A stretch of DNA of 64,000 bases from Prolixibacter sp. SD074 (GTDB lineage: Bacteria > Bacteroidota > Bacteroidia > Bacteroidales > Prolixibacteraceae), in contig NZ_BLAW01000001.1 of the NCBI RefSeq assembly GCF_009617895.1, positions 301,001-365,000 on the forward strand, in the 5' to 3' direction. A program made the position numbers and the translations under genes. Shown here piece after piece: positions 18,667-27,140 of this stretch (positions are counted from its first letter, which is position 1; every line of letters begins with the position of its first letter). The notes under the pieces were generated by a model. That model was not told where the DNA came from and ran no database searches. It saw nothing but the letters and a program-made list of their open reading frames with translations.

Positions 18667-19743
18667 TTAGTCAGTTGTTTCATATTCGGGTATGTTGGTG
18701 CGATAATATTCCCTGATCAGTAAATTGTTTTCGTGCTCGTTATCTTTGAGTATCCTGGCAATATGTCCTTCAAATATCTGCTTCACGATAGTTCGGGTTT
18801 GGTCGGGATAGAATACCGGAATGGGCTTGCCATCTGATAACCAGTCACCAATCTTCGGCAGATTTTTTTCTTTTAGATTTTTGATAACCGGTACTCCCAT
18901 CTGTTTCAGCGCAGCTGCATTACATTGCTGTTCATATTGGCTTTTCATAGGAATTACCATCAACTTCTTGCCCAGGAATAAGGTTTCTGCCGGAGTTTCA
19001 AAACCTGCTCCGCAAAGTACGCCTGTCGATTCGGCCATGCTTTTCAGAAATGCCCCGTTCGAAACAGTACGAACGGTGATGTTTCCTTTCTGATAGGTCG
19101 ACCGGGTGTGTTTAGAGAAGATCTCCCAGCGTATGTCATCAAAAAAAGAAAGCTTTTTAATCAGCTTTTTATCATCGAAAGCCGGGAGGTAAACTGTGTA
19201 GTGTCCTTTGTCATCGGTTTCTGTATCCCGCACCTGTTTCCGGATGACCGGTGTAAAAATATGCTCGTCGTAAGGAGCGAAATGAAAACTTATCTGGAAA
19301 TCGGTGGGAGCATAGTTTTCTAACAGGAAAGTCGCTGCCGGGTCTTTTTTTGATGGTCGGGGCACTTGTTTGCTTAGCAGCGAAGCCTGATGGCTGAGTG
19401 AAATGCACGGTACATTTTTCCGACGGCATGCCCATGCCGAAACCGGTTCGAAATCGTTGATAACCAAGTCATAATTTTTTACCGGAAGGGTATTAATCTC
19501 CTTCATCAGGCTGGAAATATTGGCATTGCGATAAGTGCTCAGGATATCGATTCCTCCGTTTTTACCGAAGACAAAACCCAGTCCTTTTTTCCGGTATTTA
19601 ACCGGATGTCCCAACTCAACTTCGGCTTGCGTTCCGCTGATCAGAATATCGAGCCGGGCATATTCTTCAATTACCGGAATAATGTCCCGTGCCCGGCTCA
19701 AATGGCCGTTTCCGGTTCCTTGTATGGCGTAGAGGACTTTCAT
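18667..19743 (-). CDS. GT-B fold glycosyltransferase family protein
   Basis: A 358-aa protein starting MKVLYAIQGTGNGHLSRARD, the glycine-rich N-terminal loop with GHLSRA seen in GT28/MurG-like and MJ1255-type transferases. The C-terminal half has VLCGAGFETPAETLFLGKKL and SQYEQQCNAAALKQMGVP, the sugar-nucleotide binding side of this fold. It overlaps by 4 bp the end of the metallophosphoesterase gene upstream on the same strand, so the two are translated together. The pairing suggests a glycolipid or lipid-sugar pathway, but the substrate cannot be assigned. It ends with a short charged tail (YYRTNIPEYETTD). Confidence 0.8.
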   Translation of the reverse strand: MKVLYAIQGTGNGHLSRARDIIPVIEEYARLDILISGTQAEVELGHPVKYRKKGLGFVFGKNGGIDILSTYRNANISSLMKEINTLPVKNYDLVINDFEPVSAWACRRKNVPCISLSHQASLLSKQVPRPSKKDPAATFLLENYAPTDFQISFHFAPYDEHIFTPVIRKQVRDTETDDKGHYTVYLPAFDDKKLIKKLSFFDDIRWEIFSKHTRSTYQKGNITVRTVSNGAFLKSMAESTGVLCGAGFETPAETLFLGKKLMVIPMKSQYEQQCNAAALKQMGVPVIKNLKEKNLPKIGDWLSDGKPIPVFYPDQTRTIVKQIFEGHIARILKDNEHENNLLIREYYRTNIPEYETTD

Positions 19744-20591
19744 GCTTCCGCTTGAAATTCGTTTAGCAGTACCTGGAAAAGCTCTTTCGGATCGAAATCA
19801 ACCAGTTGTTCGCGTTCGTTGGGAGTGAAGCCGTCTTCTTCCACAAAATCGTCGCGGAAACTGAATATTTTCCACTCGCCATCGTCGTACTCCAGACTGG
19901 TGAGGTTTTCAATCCAATCGCCTGAATTCAGATAGGTAATGTTGCCTTGCGGGAATTCCAATTCTTTGATTTCGGGGTGGTGAATGTGCCCACAGACGAT
20001 GTTTTTGTACCCTTTCTTTGCGCCCAACGATGCCGCCGTGTCTTCGAAAGAGTTGATATATTTTACGGCGCCTTTCACCGAGTTTTTCACCTTTTTAGAG
20101 AACGAAACGGGTTCAAATCCGAATTGACGGTTGATCCAGTTGACTTTAGTATTCAGCCAAATCAGGGTATCGTAACCAATCGCTCCGAGTTTGGCCAGCC
20201 ATTTGGAATATTGCATCACTACATCGAATACATCGCCATGGAAAAACCAGCTGCGGTTGCCGTCCAAGTCGAGTTCCAGCTGATTTACAATCTTCAGCTT
20301 CCCGATTTTTAGTCCGCTGAAGCGGCGGAACATTTCATCGTGGTTTCCGGTAATGTAATAAATGTTGGTGCGTTTGGATGCCATTCCCAGCAGGTGTTTA
20401 ATTACTTTCAGGTGTGATTTTGGGAAATAGCGTTTCCTGAATTGCCAGATGTCGATGATGTCACCGTTCAGAATTAAGGTTTTGGGACGAATGCTTTTCA
20501 GGTATTTCAGCAATTCGGTGGCGTGGCTTCCGGCGGTTCCAAGATGAATATCTGATAGAACCACCAGATCAATTTTTCTTTGTTTAGTCAT
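19740..20591 (-). CDS. Metallophosphoesterase, UDP-2,3-diacylglucosamine diphosphatase-like
   Basis: A 283-aa calcineurin-like phosphoesterase. The metal-binding motifs are in order: SDIHLG (DxH), LNGDIID (GD), TGNHDEM (GNHD) and CGHIHHPE (GHxH). The arrangement and the FRKRYFPKSH loop resemble LpxH-type proteins, which cleave UDP-2,3-diacylglucosamine in lipid A synthesis. Many Bacteroidota encode several paralogues, so a different lipid-sugar substrate is equally possible. It forms a two-gene unit with the downstream glycosyltransferase (ATGA overlap at 19740-19743). Confidence 0.8.
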   Translation of the reverse strand: MTKQRKIDLVVLSDIHLGTAGSHATELLKYLKSIRPKTLILNGDIIDIWQFRKRYFPKSHLKVIKHLLGMASKRTNIYYITGNHDEMFRRFSGLKIGKLKIVNQLELDLDGNRSWFFHGDVFDVVMQYSKWLAKLGAIGYDTLIWLNTKVNWINRQFGFEPVSFSKKVKNSVKGAVKYINSFEDTAASLGAKKGYKNIVCGHIHHPEIKELEFPQGNITYLNSGDWIENLTSLEYDDGEWKIFSFRDDFVEEDGFTPNEREQLVDFDPKELFQVLLNEFQAEA

Positions 20592-20888
20592 ACGTTTTAA
20601 TCAAAATTGGCATATGGCAATTAAGTCATGTTCAATGTCTTGCATGTTAAGCTGAAATGATGGTATGATGAATAAAACGGAAGGTTATTGTTAGTGGAAT
20701 ACTACCAGTCATATGATTGTAGTATGGACTTAATTTGTGCATAACAATAGCGTACAGGGTTTACTGTTGAAAGACAATTGTGGAAGAAACCGGCGTTAAG
20801 CAGGTAATATATCTGGGCGGCATTAGTAACGGCCAAAAACTTTCGAAACATCTTCGTTCCGGGGGAAAATTACCTCAGAAGTGAAGGC

Positions 20889-20974
20889 AAAAAAAGGATA
20901 GATGCCATCTATCCTTTTCCAACCTAACTAAACTAACTAATCCATAAAACGAATTCCAAACCTGTGTTTGAAAA
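20889..20974 (-). ncRNA. Predicted small RNA, array copy A (most diverged)
   Basis: On the minus strand TATATTTG (20988-20981) lies 21 bases after TTAACA (21015-21010). This matches a Bacteroidota promoter, giving a start near 20974. The predicted RNA of about 86 nt ends in a perfect hairpin (20892-20904 with 20906-20918, GGATAGATG/CATCTATCC core) followed by seven U. The 5' half differs from the other copies, but the TTAGTTAG repeats and the GGTTGGAAAAGGATAG block are conserved. No start codon with a convincing reading frame is present. Confidence 0.55.
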
Positions 20975-21163
20975 TCGCTGCAAATATATATTGAAAAACA
21001 TAATTTGTATGTTAAGTGTGCCTTAAAAAATGAAGACAAAGTCAAAATATTTTTCATCGGCATAAGCTTCGTCTTTGTTTGAAATTAGTATCGGCAGGTG
21101 GTGTGAGGCGATGGTCACCTGCGAACTGAATTGTGGATTTGGATGGCAGCAATTTTTAGGCAT

Positions 21164-21247
21164 AAAAAAAAGGATAGACGGGCATCTATCCTTTCCAACC
21201 TAACTAAATCAATAAAACTAACTAAATCCAAACCTATGAATAAAAAT
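21164..21247 (-). ncRNA. Predicted small RNA, array copy B
   Basis: The -7 element TATATTTG is at 21261-21254 and TTAACA at 21287-21282, with 20 bases between. The transcript of about 84 nt ends in the stem AAAGGATAGA/TCTATCCTTT (21194-21185 with 21178-21169, 6-base loop TGCCCG) and eight U in total (21171-21164), a standard intrinsic terminator. It is nearly identical to copy C over the whole unit, including the promoter. Confidence 0.6.
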
Positions 21248-21410
21248 CTATTACAAATATATGCTGAAAAACATGTTTCTGTGTTAAGTCATTTTTAAAA
21301 GAAGATTAAATCGATAATAAGTCATACCAATATCGGATTTGATTATGCCGGGAATTCAAACGCTGTTTACGATTCAAAATGCATTGGGGGAATTCCCGAA
21401 TCTTAGGCAT

Positions 21411-21494
21411 AAAAAAAAGGATAGACGGGCATCTATCCTTTCCAACCTAACTAAACCAATAAAACTAACTAAATCCAAACCTATGAATAAAAAT
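21411..21494 (-). ncRNA. Predicted small RNA, array copy C
   Basis: The -7 element TATATTTG is at 21508-21501 and TTAACA at 21534-21529, spacer 20. The terminator stem is 21441-21432 with 21425-21416, and the U tract is 21418-21411. Differences from copy B are a few single bases, so the duplication is recent or the sequence is under selection. Confidence 0.6.
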
Positions 21495-21679
21495 CTATTA
21501 CAAATATATGCTGAAAAACATGTTTGTGTGTTAAGCTACTTTTAAAAGAATTTTAAAAAGATGATCTTTTTGGTATGGCTGTTTTTAATTGTCCTTTTAT
21601 TTTTTTGTCGGTCATATTACGTCATTTTACACCTGTCAATCTTTCTGCTGACTTGGTTGTATGTCAGATTTTTGTCAAT

Positions 21680-21776
21680 AAAAAAAAGGATAGACGGGCA
21701 TCTATCCTTTTCCAACCTAACTAAAACTAACTAAACCAATAAAAACTAACTAAATCCAAACCTATGAATAAAAATC
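21680..21776 (-). ncRNA. Predicted small RNA, array copy D
   Basis: The -7 element TACATTTG is at 21790-21783 and TTAATG at 21816-21811, spacer 20. The transcript of about 97 nt contains one extra copy of the CTAACTAAA-type repeat (seen on the plus strand) compared with B and C. The terminator stem is 21710-21701 with 21694-21685, and the U tract is 21687-21680. The promoter sequence has diverged from B and C while keeping the consensus bases and spacing, which argues for selection on promoter function. Confidence 0.6.
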
Positions 21777-21878
21777 ACATGACAAATGTATGTTTTAAAA
21801 CACTTGTTTTCATTAAGACAATGTTAAAAATATTTCGCAAACGATTGCAGGGGCAATTTTTGGGGGAGTGGGGAAAGC

Positions 21879-21910
21879 AAAAAAGGAACGAATAATCGAT
21901 CGTTCCTTTT
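21879..21910 (-). terminator. Intrinsic terminator of the nfeD-floA unit
   Basis: On the minus strand AAAGGAACGA and TCGTTCCTTT form a 10-bp stem around an 8-base loop, followed by further T residues. It lies 28 bp past the floA stop and isolates that operon from the small-RNA array downstream. Confidence 0.75.
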
Positions 21911-21937
21911 CCTTTTGAAATAATGAGTGGTCTTAAT

Positions 21938-22930
21938 CTATTCCGATTGATTGCTGGTGGATGATGAACCACTTTCATCTTTTGCAATCGAATCGCGCAT
22001 GGCTGTGTCAGCACCGATGTTTTGGTACTTCATGTAGTCCATAATGCCAAGGTTACCATTTTTGAAGGCTTCAGAAATGGCCAGCGGTACCTGTGCTTCG
22101 GCTTCAATCACCTTGGCACGCGCTTCCTGGGCCTTGGCTTTCATTTCCTGCTCAAGGGCGACAGCCATTGCACGGCGTTCCTCTGCTTTTGCCTGAGCGA
22201 TATTTTTATCCGCTTCGGCCTGGTCCATTTGCAATACCGCACCAATGTTTTTACCAATGTCAATATCGGCGATATCGATGGACAGAATCTCGAAAGCAGT
22301 ACCAGCGTCCAACCCTTTTTCCAACACAACGCGTGAGATAGAATCCGGATTTTCCAATACTTCTTTGTGTGAGAATGATGAACCGATTGACGATACAATA
22401 CCTTCACCAACACGGGCCAGAACGGTTTCTTCACCGGCTCCACCCACCAGCTGTTTGATGTTGGCCCTTACGGTTACACGGGCTTTAGAGATCAGCTGAA
22501 TACCATCTTTTGATACGGCTGTTACTGGTGGTGTGTCAATAACCTTTGGATTTACTGACATTTGAACTGCCTGAAAAACATCCCGGCCAGCGAGGTCAAT
22601 GGCTGTCGCCATATTAAAGGTAAGTTCGATATTGGCTTTTTCAGCCGAAACCAGTGCGTGCACCACATTTTCAACATGCCCACCGGCAAGGTAGTGCGCT
22701 TCAAGTAAATCACGTTTGATTCCTCCCAATCCTGCTTTATGCGCTTCAATCATCGCCCGGGTAATCACACCCGGAGGAACTTTACGGAAGCGCATCAGGA
22801 ATAGTTGCATCAACGAGATTCTTACCCCTGATACGATGGCTGAAAACCAAAGTCCAATCGGTATAAAATAAAGGAAGATAATCAGCAGGACGACTATCCC
22901 GACAATTATTCCTACAGTACCTGGAATCAT
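21938..22930 (-). CDS. floA: Flotillin-like protein FloA
   Basis: A 330-aa membrane-microdomain scaffold of the FloA/YqfA family (UPF0365). An N-terminal hydrophobic hairpin ([20 protein letters not shown]) anchors it in the membrane. The SPFH/band-7 domain (about 40-200) contains [14 protein letters not shown] and [20 protein letters not shown], and an Ala/Glu-rich coiled coil follows (about 215-290). The protein ends in a Ser-rich tail ([12 protein letters not shown]). The start overlaps the stop of the upstream nfeD gene by 4 bp. This NfeD-flotillin pairing is the standard arrangement, in which NfeD is thought to assist the flotillin. Confidence 0.95.
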   Translation of the reverse strand: MIPGTVGIIVGIVVLLIIFLYFIPIGLWFSAIVSGVRISLMQLFLMRFRKVPPGVITRAMIEAHKAGLGGIKRDLLEAHYLAGGHVENVVHALVSAEKANIELTFNMATAIDLAGRDVFQAVQMSVNPKVIDTPPVTAVSKDGIQLISKARVTVRANIKQLVGGAGEETVLARVGEGIVSSIGSSFSHKEVLENPDSISRVVLEKGLDAGTAFEILSIDIADIDIGKNIGAVLQMDQAEADKNIAQAKAEERRAMAVALEQEMKAKAQEARAKVIEAEAQVPLAISEAFKNGNLGIMDYMKYQNIGADTAMRDSIAKDESGSSSTSNQSE

Positions 22931-23406
22931 AACTTTTCTTTTTTTATGGGTTTAACGATTATTTGATTCTTAAAAACTTTTACAATTTCAACTTCAGTAC
23001 CGGCATCCAACATGGGGCCGGTTGATTTACCCTCCATCACCTGTCTGTCAAATTCAACCTTTCCGACAGGACCAAGCCGGGTAACTGTAACTCCTTTGTC
23101 TCCTACATGGAAACGGGTATCCTCAACCAGGTTTGTTTTTCCGATAATGGTTGATTTCAGTGACATACTATCTCCGATTTTCCCTTTAAGAAGCTTAAAT
23201 ATCAGGATGGGAACAACAATGATAATGAAAAGCACTGTCCCGATTCCAGTGGCTACACCATAGTTGTCAAACGCGAGGTAGATGCTGTAACCAAAGAGTA
23301 CCATACCTCCGATTCCGGCAATGGTGATTCCGGGGATCACGGCAAATTCAAGAAGTAATAAAACGATTCCCAGAAAAATAAGAAGCAGTATGGTCAGGAT
23401 AGTCAT
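22927..23406 (-). CDS. nfeD: NfeD-like membrane protein
   Basis: 159 aa. Two to three N-terminal membrane segments ([20 protein letters not shown] and [12 protein letters not shown], then [17 protein letters not shown]) are followed by a small soluble OB-fold NfeD domain ([20 protein letters not shown]). It is the short form without a ClpP-type protease domain. It is translated together with floA by a 4-bp overlap. Confidence 0.9.
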   Translation of the reverse strand: MTILTILLLIFLGIVLLLLEFAVIPGITIAGIGGMVLFGYSIYLAFDNYGVATGIGTVLFIIIVVPILIFKLLKGKIGDSMSLKSTIIGKTNLVEDTRFHVGDKGVTVTRLGPVGKVEFDRQVMEGKSTGPMLDAGTEVEIVKVFKNQIIVKPIKKEKL

Positions 23407-23442
23407 TTGTGTATGAAAGTGGGTGAATAAATAGTTTATGCC

Positions 23443-23718
23443 TTATTTAATTGTTGCTTTCAGGCTTCTGCCTGCAAGGGCTTGACGCATTGGCCGCAGA
23501 AATTCCATGGAGCCTTGCTTGATGTCGCACTTCCCCTTGAAATGGATGAGATAAGTACATTGCGTGGCCTGTTGCGCATTGTGATGACAAACATCCATTA
23601 ACGCATCGATAACATAATCGAATGAATGAAAATCATCATTATGAAGAAACAACGAATATCTCTTCTCCTTGTCGACCTCTTCCGTTAAACTGTGTTGTTT
23701 TTTCTTCTGTGTTTCCAT
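23443..23718 (-). CDS. clpS: ATP-dependent Clp protease adaptor ClpS
   Basis: 91 aa. ClpS hands N-degron substrates to the ClpA/ClpC unfoldase. The core motif YSLFLHNDDFHSFDYVIDAL matches the substrate-binding ClpS signature (hNDD...), and the protein ends in MRQALAGRSLKATIK. The ATG at 23718 is chosen because the upstream in-frame extension to 23826 has no similarity and runs into the intergenic region. It lies between nfeD and a TPR/SPOR protein on the same strand, with no sign of functional linkage. Confidence 0.9.
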   Translation of the reverse strand: METQKKKQHSLTEEVDKEKRYSLFLHNDDFHSFDYVIDALMDVCHHNAQQATQCTYLIHFKGKCDIKQGSMEFLRPMRQALAGRSLKATIK

Positions 23719-23826
23719 GTGAAATCGTTGTTTTACATGCTGAACCTTTCTCCGGTTATTCTCCACTAAAATTAGTAACAATTTCCAAATTTCACGAAAA
23801 GAAAGAACATTGGTTAAGAAAAACAT

Positions 23827-25347
23827 TTATTTACCCTTCTGAATTTTCAATGCTTCACTTACTTTAATCCTTTCCCCGTTCTTGTATGCAACCACAAATG
23901 CGTCACTGGCACCTTCCTGCCGAAGTTGTTTTTTCAGATTGACGGCTGCATGATAATCGCGGAGTTTACCAACGGTATAGACAACAATTCCTTTATCGTC
24001 GGTATAATGGTCGATCTTCCTGAATTTGGAAAGTTTATCGTACAAGCGTTGTACGTAAGGCGGTAAACCTTTGCTAAATGAACCGATCTGAACGCGATAC
24101 TCAATTTTGTCAGCTGGTGGCGTTACAACCGGCTTTCTTGCGACAGGTTTGGGCTTGGCTGCCGGAGCTTGTTGTTCGGCGGCCAAGGCTTCTTCCCGCT
24201 CTTTAATATGCTGTTCCTGCTTTTCCTTAAGTGCAGTCGCAAATTGCTCAATTTCATTATCCGGCTGACTATTCCAATATTGTTGTTCTGCATGTCGGGC
24301 CTGACGGAAATAATCTTCTCTTTCTCTCATTAATTTGTAGGAGAGCTGTTCTGCCTGAAGGATTTTTTGTGACAGTTCGGCATTATTCTTCGGATCCTGC
24401 CCTTCATATTCTTTCCGCAGATGATGAGTTGCAGCTGCCAGTGAGTCCTGCCGTATGCTGGCAATCCAGCCTTTTGCAAAAATGGATTTTCCGTCTTGTG
24501 TACGGAAGTCTTCCAGTTCATGGTATTTAATCCGGCTGTTTACCCGGAAGTTGAACCATGCATTATCGAGGCCTGCCGGCGGAGAGGACATCTTCTTTTG
24601 AACAGGGGCAGGCATTGTATCTTCAGAGGAATCCTCTCCGGAATTGATCTTCTCGGTAGCAAATAAATGAGGATATCTTTCTTTCTGTTCTGCTGTTACT
24701 TCAGATACCGGTACGTTGGGACTATTCATATTACCAGGTATTGCCGATTGCGTGTCGTCTGTCGAAAATAACTCCGGATGATGTTTTTTCTGTTCCGCAG
24801 TTAATGCGATGAATGATTCATATAATGGCTTTTCCTGATCCTGGACCGGCTTAACCGTATCTTTTGGTGTTTTTTTATCAGCAGTGGCTGCTTTAAATGG
24901 ATTGATTTTCCGGGAACATAAATCCATGTATTCCCGTAATCCCAATCGTTTTAAATCCTTGTTCCGCCCATAATCGGCAAAACGCTGATAGTATTTCGTG
25001 GCTAAATCCCAATCCGATTCAGCGTGGAAACATTTTCCCAGGTAGAAGTATACATCCGAAGGTACCCGGCCAAGAGAGGCAGTCAGCAACGCTTTCCAGG
25101 CATCGGGGCCGTAGTGCTCCGTTTCTACCATGGAAACTCCATAGTAGTAATTGAGTCCTTCATCTTCGGGATACATTTTGACAAGCTCTTTGTAGAGTGG
25201 CAGCGCATCCTTATAATTCTGGGCGTGAAAATAATTCGTGGCCTTAGCCTCCATATCCCTTTCCTTTTGTGCCGATACATTAAATGGCAACAGAAAGAGC
25301 AAAATTAGTGTAAGGAAAATGTTTAAAATCCGGTGCTTTGGTTTCAT
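23827..25347 (-). CDS. Secreted TPR and SPOR domain protein
   Basis: 506 aa with a signal peptide (MKPKHRILNIFLTLILLFLL, cleavage about VSA/QKER). Residues about 25-140 hold two to three tetratricopeptide-like repeats (AQNYKDALPLYKELVKMYPE and WDLATKYYQRFADYG). A long low-complexity charged linker follows, and the C-terminal SPOR domain is about 420-490 (YRVQIGSFSKGLPPYVQRLY). SPOR domains bind denuded peptidoglycan, so an envelope or division-site role is likely. The start at 25347 rather than 25377 is chosen because it begins the signal peptide. Two internal repeats of the form ALTAEQKKHHPELF and EVTAEQKERYPHLF occur in the linker. Confidence 0.85.
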   Translation of the reverse strand: MKPKHRILNIFLTLILLFLLPFNVSAQKERDMEAKATNYFHAQNYKDALPLYKELVKMYPEDEGLNYYYGVSMVETEHYGPDAWKALLTASLGRVPSDVYFYLGKCFHAESDWDLATKYYQRFADYGRNKDLKRLGLREYMDLCSRKINPFKAATADKKTPKDTVKPVQDQEKPLYESFIALTAEQKKHHPELFSTDDTQSAIPGNMNSPNVPVSEVTAEQKERYPHLFATEKINSGEDSSEDTMPAPVQKKMSSPPAGLDNAWFNFRVNSRIKYHELEDFRTQDGKSIFAKGWIASIRQDSLAAATHHLRKEYEGQDPKNNAELSQKILQAEQLSYKLMREREDYFRQARHAEQQYWNSQPDNEIEQFATALKEKQEQHIKEREEALAAEQQAPAAKPKPVARKPVVTPPADKIEYRVQIGSFSKGLPPYVQRLYDKLSKFRKIDHYTDDKGIVVYTVGKLRDYHAAVNLKKQLRQEGASDAFVVAYKNGERIKVSEALKIQKGK

Positions 25348-25493
25348 GTTTTTTCTCTTTGGGAGTGAAAAGCTCATTTTGATTGATGTCCGTGAGTTAA
25401 AAATACAAATTTTGGGTTATTTCCCGCTAACGCGGTCATCAATTTGAACACCACTTTTAATAATCTGTTTTATGTGGTGATCCTATTTTAAAG

Positions 25494-25501
25494 TATATTT
25501 G
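25494..25501 (+). promoter_or_regulatory. -7 promoter element of bcp
   Basis: TATATTTG matches the Bacteroidota TAnnTTTG consensus, 20 bp before the bcp start codon. A clear -33 box was not seen. Confidence 0.55.
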
Positions 25502-25520
25502 TAATAATCAGTCTAAATTT

Positions 25521-25991
25521 ATGGTTATGAAAGAACTAAACGAAGGAGATAAAGCTCCTGATTTTAAAGGTAAAAACCAAGAAGGTAAAACTATTTCGCT
25601 CGATGATTTCAAAGGGAAGAAGTTAATTCTGTATTTTTACCCGAAAGATAATACACCGGGATGCACTGCCGAAGCCTGCGACCTGAACGATAACTACGAT
25701 TACTGGATTTCAAAAGGATATGAAGTAGTTGGAGTCAGTCCCGACTCCGAAGAATCGCACCGGAAATTTATCGATAAGTACGGATTGAAGTTCAATTTAA
25801 TTTCCGATCCGGAAAAAGATCTCCTCCAGGCATATGGGGCCTGGGGTGAAAAGAAATTGTACGGTAAGACTTACATGGGAGTGTTGCGTACCACATTTGT
25901 TATTAATGAAGAAGGAATTATTGAGAAAATTTTCCGGAAAGTGAAAACCAAGGAACACACAACACAAATAGCCGGAGAACTCAACCTCTGA
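25521..25991 (+). CDS. bcp: Thioredoxin-dependent thiol peroxidase (BCP, PrxQ type)
   Basis: A 156-aa peroxiredoxin that reduces hydroperoxides. The active-site segment YPKDNTPGCTAEACDLND has peroxidatic Cys48 and, five residues on, Cys53, the typical BCP atypical-2-Cys arrangement. Later motifs DPEKDLLQAYGAWGEKK and RTTFVINEEGIIEKIF are standard for the family. The start may be 25521 or 25527 (MVMKEL). It precedes recA by 21 bp and may be cotranscribed with it. Confidence 0.95.
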   Translation: MVMKELNEGDKAPDFKGKNQEGKTISLDDFKGKKLILYFYPKDNTPGCTAEACDLNDNYDYWISKGYEVVGVSPDSEESHRKFIDKYGLKFNLISDPEKDLLQAYGAWGEKKLYGKTYMGVLRTTFVINEEGIIEKIFRKVKTKEHTTQIAGELNL

Positions 25992-26012
25992 AACTAAATT
26001 ACGCTTAATTAT

Positions 26013-27035
26013 ATGGCTAAAGAAGAACAGCAGAATGTAAACAAAGAAAAGCTGAAAGCACTTCAGCTGACAATGGACAAAATTGAGAAGAGTTACGGAA
26101 AAGGCTCTATCATGCGCATGGGCGACCGTCCGCACGTGGATGTCCCGGCAATTCCTTCAGGCTCTATCTCACTTGATGTGGCTTTGGGTGTTGGTGGATT
26201 TCCCAAAGGCCGTGTTATCGAAATATACGGACCGGAATCGTCGGGTAAAACCACGCTGGCCATTCATGCCATTGCCGAAGTACAAAAGCAGGGAGGCATT
26301 GCTGCCATTATTGATGCGGAACACGCGTTCGACCCGTTTTATGCCCGTAAACTGGGCGTTGATATTGATGAGTTGCTGATTTCGCAGCCCGATAATGGTG
26401 AACAGGCATTGGAAATTACCGATAACCTCATTCGTTCCGGAGCAATTGACCTGGTTGTGATTGACTCGGTTGCCGCCTTGACCCCGAAAGCGGAAATTGA
26501 AGGCGAAATGGGTGACGCACGTGTCGGTTTGCAAGCCCGCCTGATGTCGCAGGCATTGCGTAAGCTGACTGGTAACATCAGCCGCACCAAAACCTGCTGT
26601 ATCTTTATTAACCAGTTGCGCGAAAAAATCGGGGTGATGTTCGGTAACCCGGAAACAACCACCGGTGGTAATGCCCTGAAATTTTATGCTTCTGTTCGTC
26701 TTGATATCCGCCGCATCGGTCAGATTAAAGATGGCGAAGAGGTACAGGGAAACCATACGCGCGTGAAGGTTGTGAAAAATAAAGTCGCCCCGCCTTTCCG
26801 CAAAGCGGAATTCGACATCATGTATGGCGAAGGAATTTCGAAAACAGGTGAAATTATTGACCTGGGAGTTGATTTGAACATCATTAAGAAGAGTGGTTCC
26901 TGGTTCAGTTATGGTGAAACAAAACTCGGACAGGGCCGCGAAGGCGTGAAAAACCTATTGAAAGATAACCCGGAGTTGGCGGAAGAACTGGAAGCAAAAA
27001 TTCTGGAAGCCATTACTTCCCCGGTCAAGCAATAA
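26013..27035 (+). CDS. recA: Recombinase A
   Basis: A 340-aa protein complete across the family length. It carries Walker [10 protein letters not shown], the Walker B region [12 protein letters not shown], the L1/L2 loops ([20 protein letters not shown] and [20 protein letters not shown]) and a [19 protein letters not shown]-terminal segment. It catalyses homologous strand exchange and, in bacteria with LexA, coprotease activation. An excellent intrinsic terminator follows at 27060-27095. Confidence 0.98.
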   Translation: MAKEEQQNVNKEKLKALQLTMDKIEKSYGKGSIMRMGDRPHVDVPAIPSGSISLDVALGVGGFPKGRVIEIYGPESSGKTTLAIHAIAEVQKQGGIAAIIDAEHAFDPFYARKLGVDIDELLISQPDNGEQALEITDNLIRSGAIDLVVIDSVAALTPKAEIEGEMGDARVGLQARLMSQALRKLTGNISRTKTCCIFINQLREKIGVMFGNPETTTGGNALKFYASVRLDIRRIGQIKDGEEVQGNHTRVKVVKNKVAPPFRKAEFDIMYGEGISKTGEIIDLGVDLNIIKKSGSWFSYGETKLGQGREGVKNLLKDNPELAEELEAKILEAITSPVKQ

Positions 27036-27059
27036 ATTTTTCTTAAGAAATACATGTGA

Positions 27060-27095
27060 TTCTGAACCGGGGAAATCCCGGTTCAGAATTTTTTT
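27060..27095 (+). terminator. Intrinsic terminator after recA
   Basis: TTCTGAACCGGG and CCCGGTTCAGAA form a perfect 12-bp stem with a 5-base loop, followed by seven T. It separates recA from the threonine operon. Confidence 0.92.
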
Positions 27096-27140
27096 AACCT
27101 TTGTGCAAGTGAATTGCTGATAATTCATAATATTTTGCCC

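Larger units (their letters stand above)
20889..21816 (-). repeat. Four-copy tandem array of a roughly 120-bp unit
   Basis: Each unit contains, on the minus strand, a TTAACA/TTAATG-type box, 20-21 bases, TATATTTG or TACATTTG, an AT-rich stretch with TTTAGTTAG repeats, the block TTAGTTAGGTTGGAAA, and a GGATAGA hairpin followed by 7-8 T. The unit boundaries are 20889-21015, 21164-21287, 21411-21534 and 21680-21816. The start-to-start pitch is 247-280 bp. The sequences between units are not repeated, apart from a short TTAGGCAT before the second and third. Confidence 0.85.
20592..21937. other. 1.3-kb intergenic region carrying four repeated small transcription units
   Basis: No protein-coding gene is supported here. 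The section 20592-20880 shows nothing recognisable beyond being the upstream region of the phosphoesterase gene. From 20889 to 21816 the region contains four near-copies of an RNA-like unit (listed individually), separated by 150-190 bp of unrelated sequence. A terminator for the floA transcript follows at 21879-21910. Confidence 0.6.

Noticed and set aside
20875-21063. 62-aa minus-strand reading frame through small-RNA copy A
   Set aside because: The frame is not kept in the other three copies and runs through the promoter and terminator hairpin.
20889-21816. CRISPR array
   Set aside because: The repeats are about 120 bp, unequal in pitch, and each has a promoter and terminator; no short direct repeats with uniform spacers and no cas genes.
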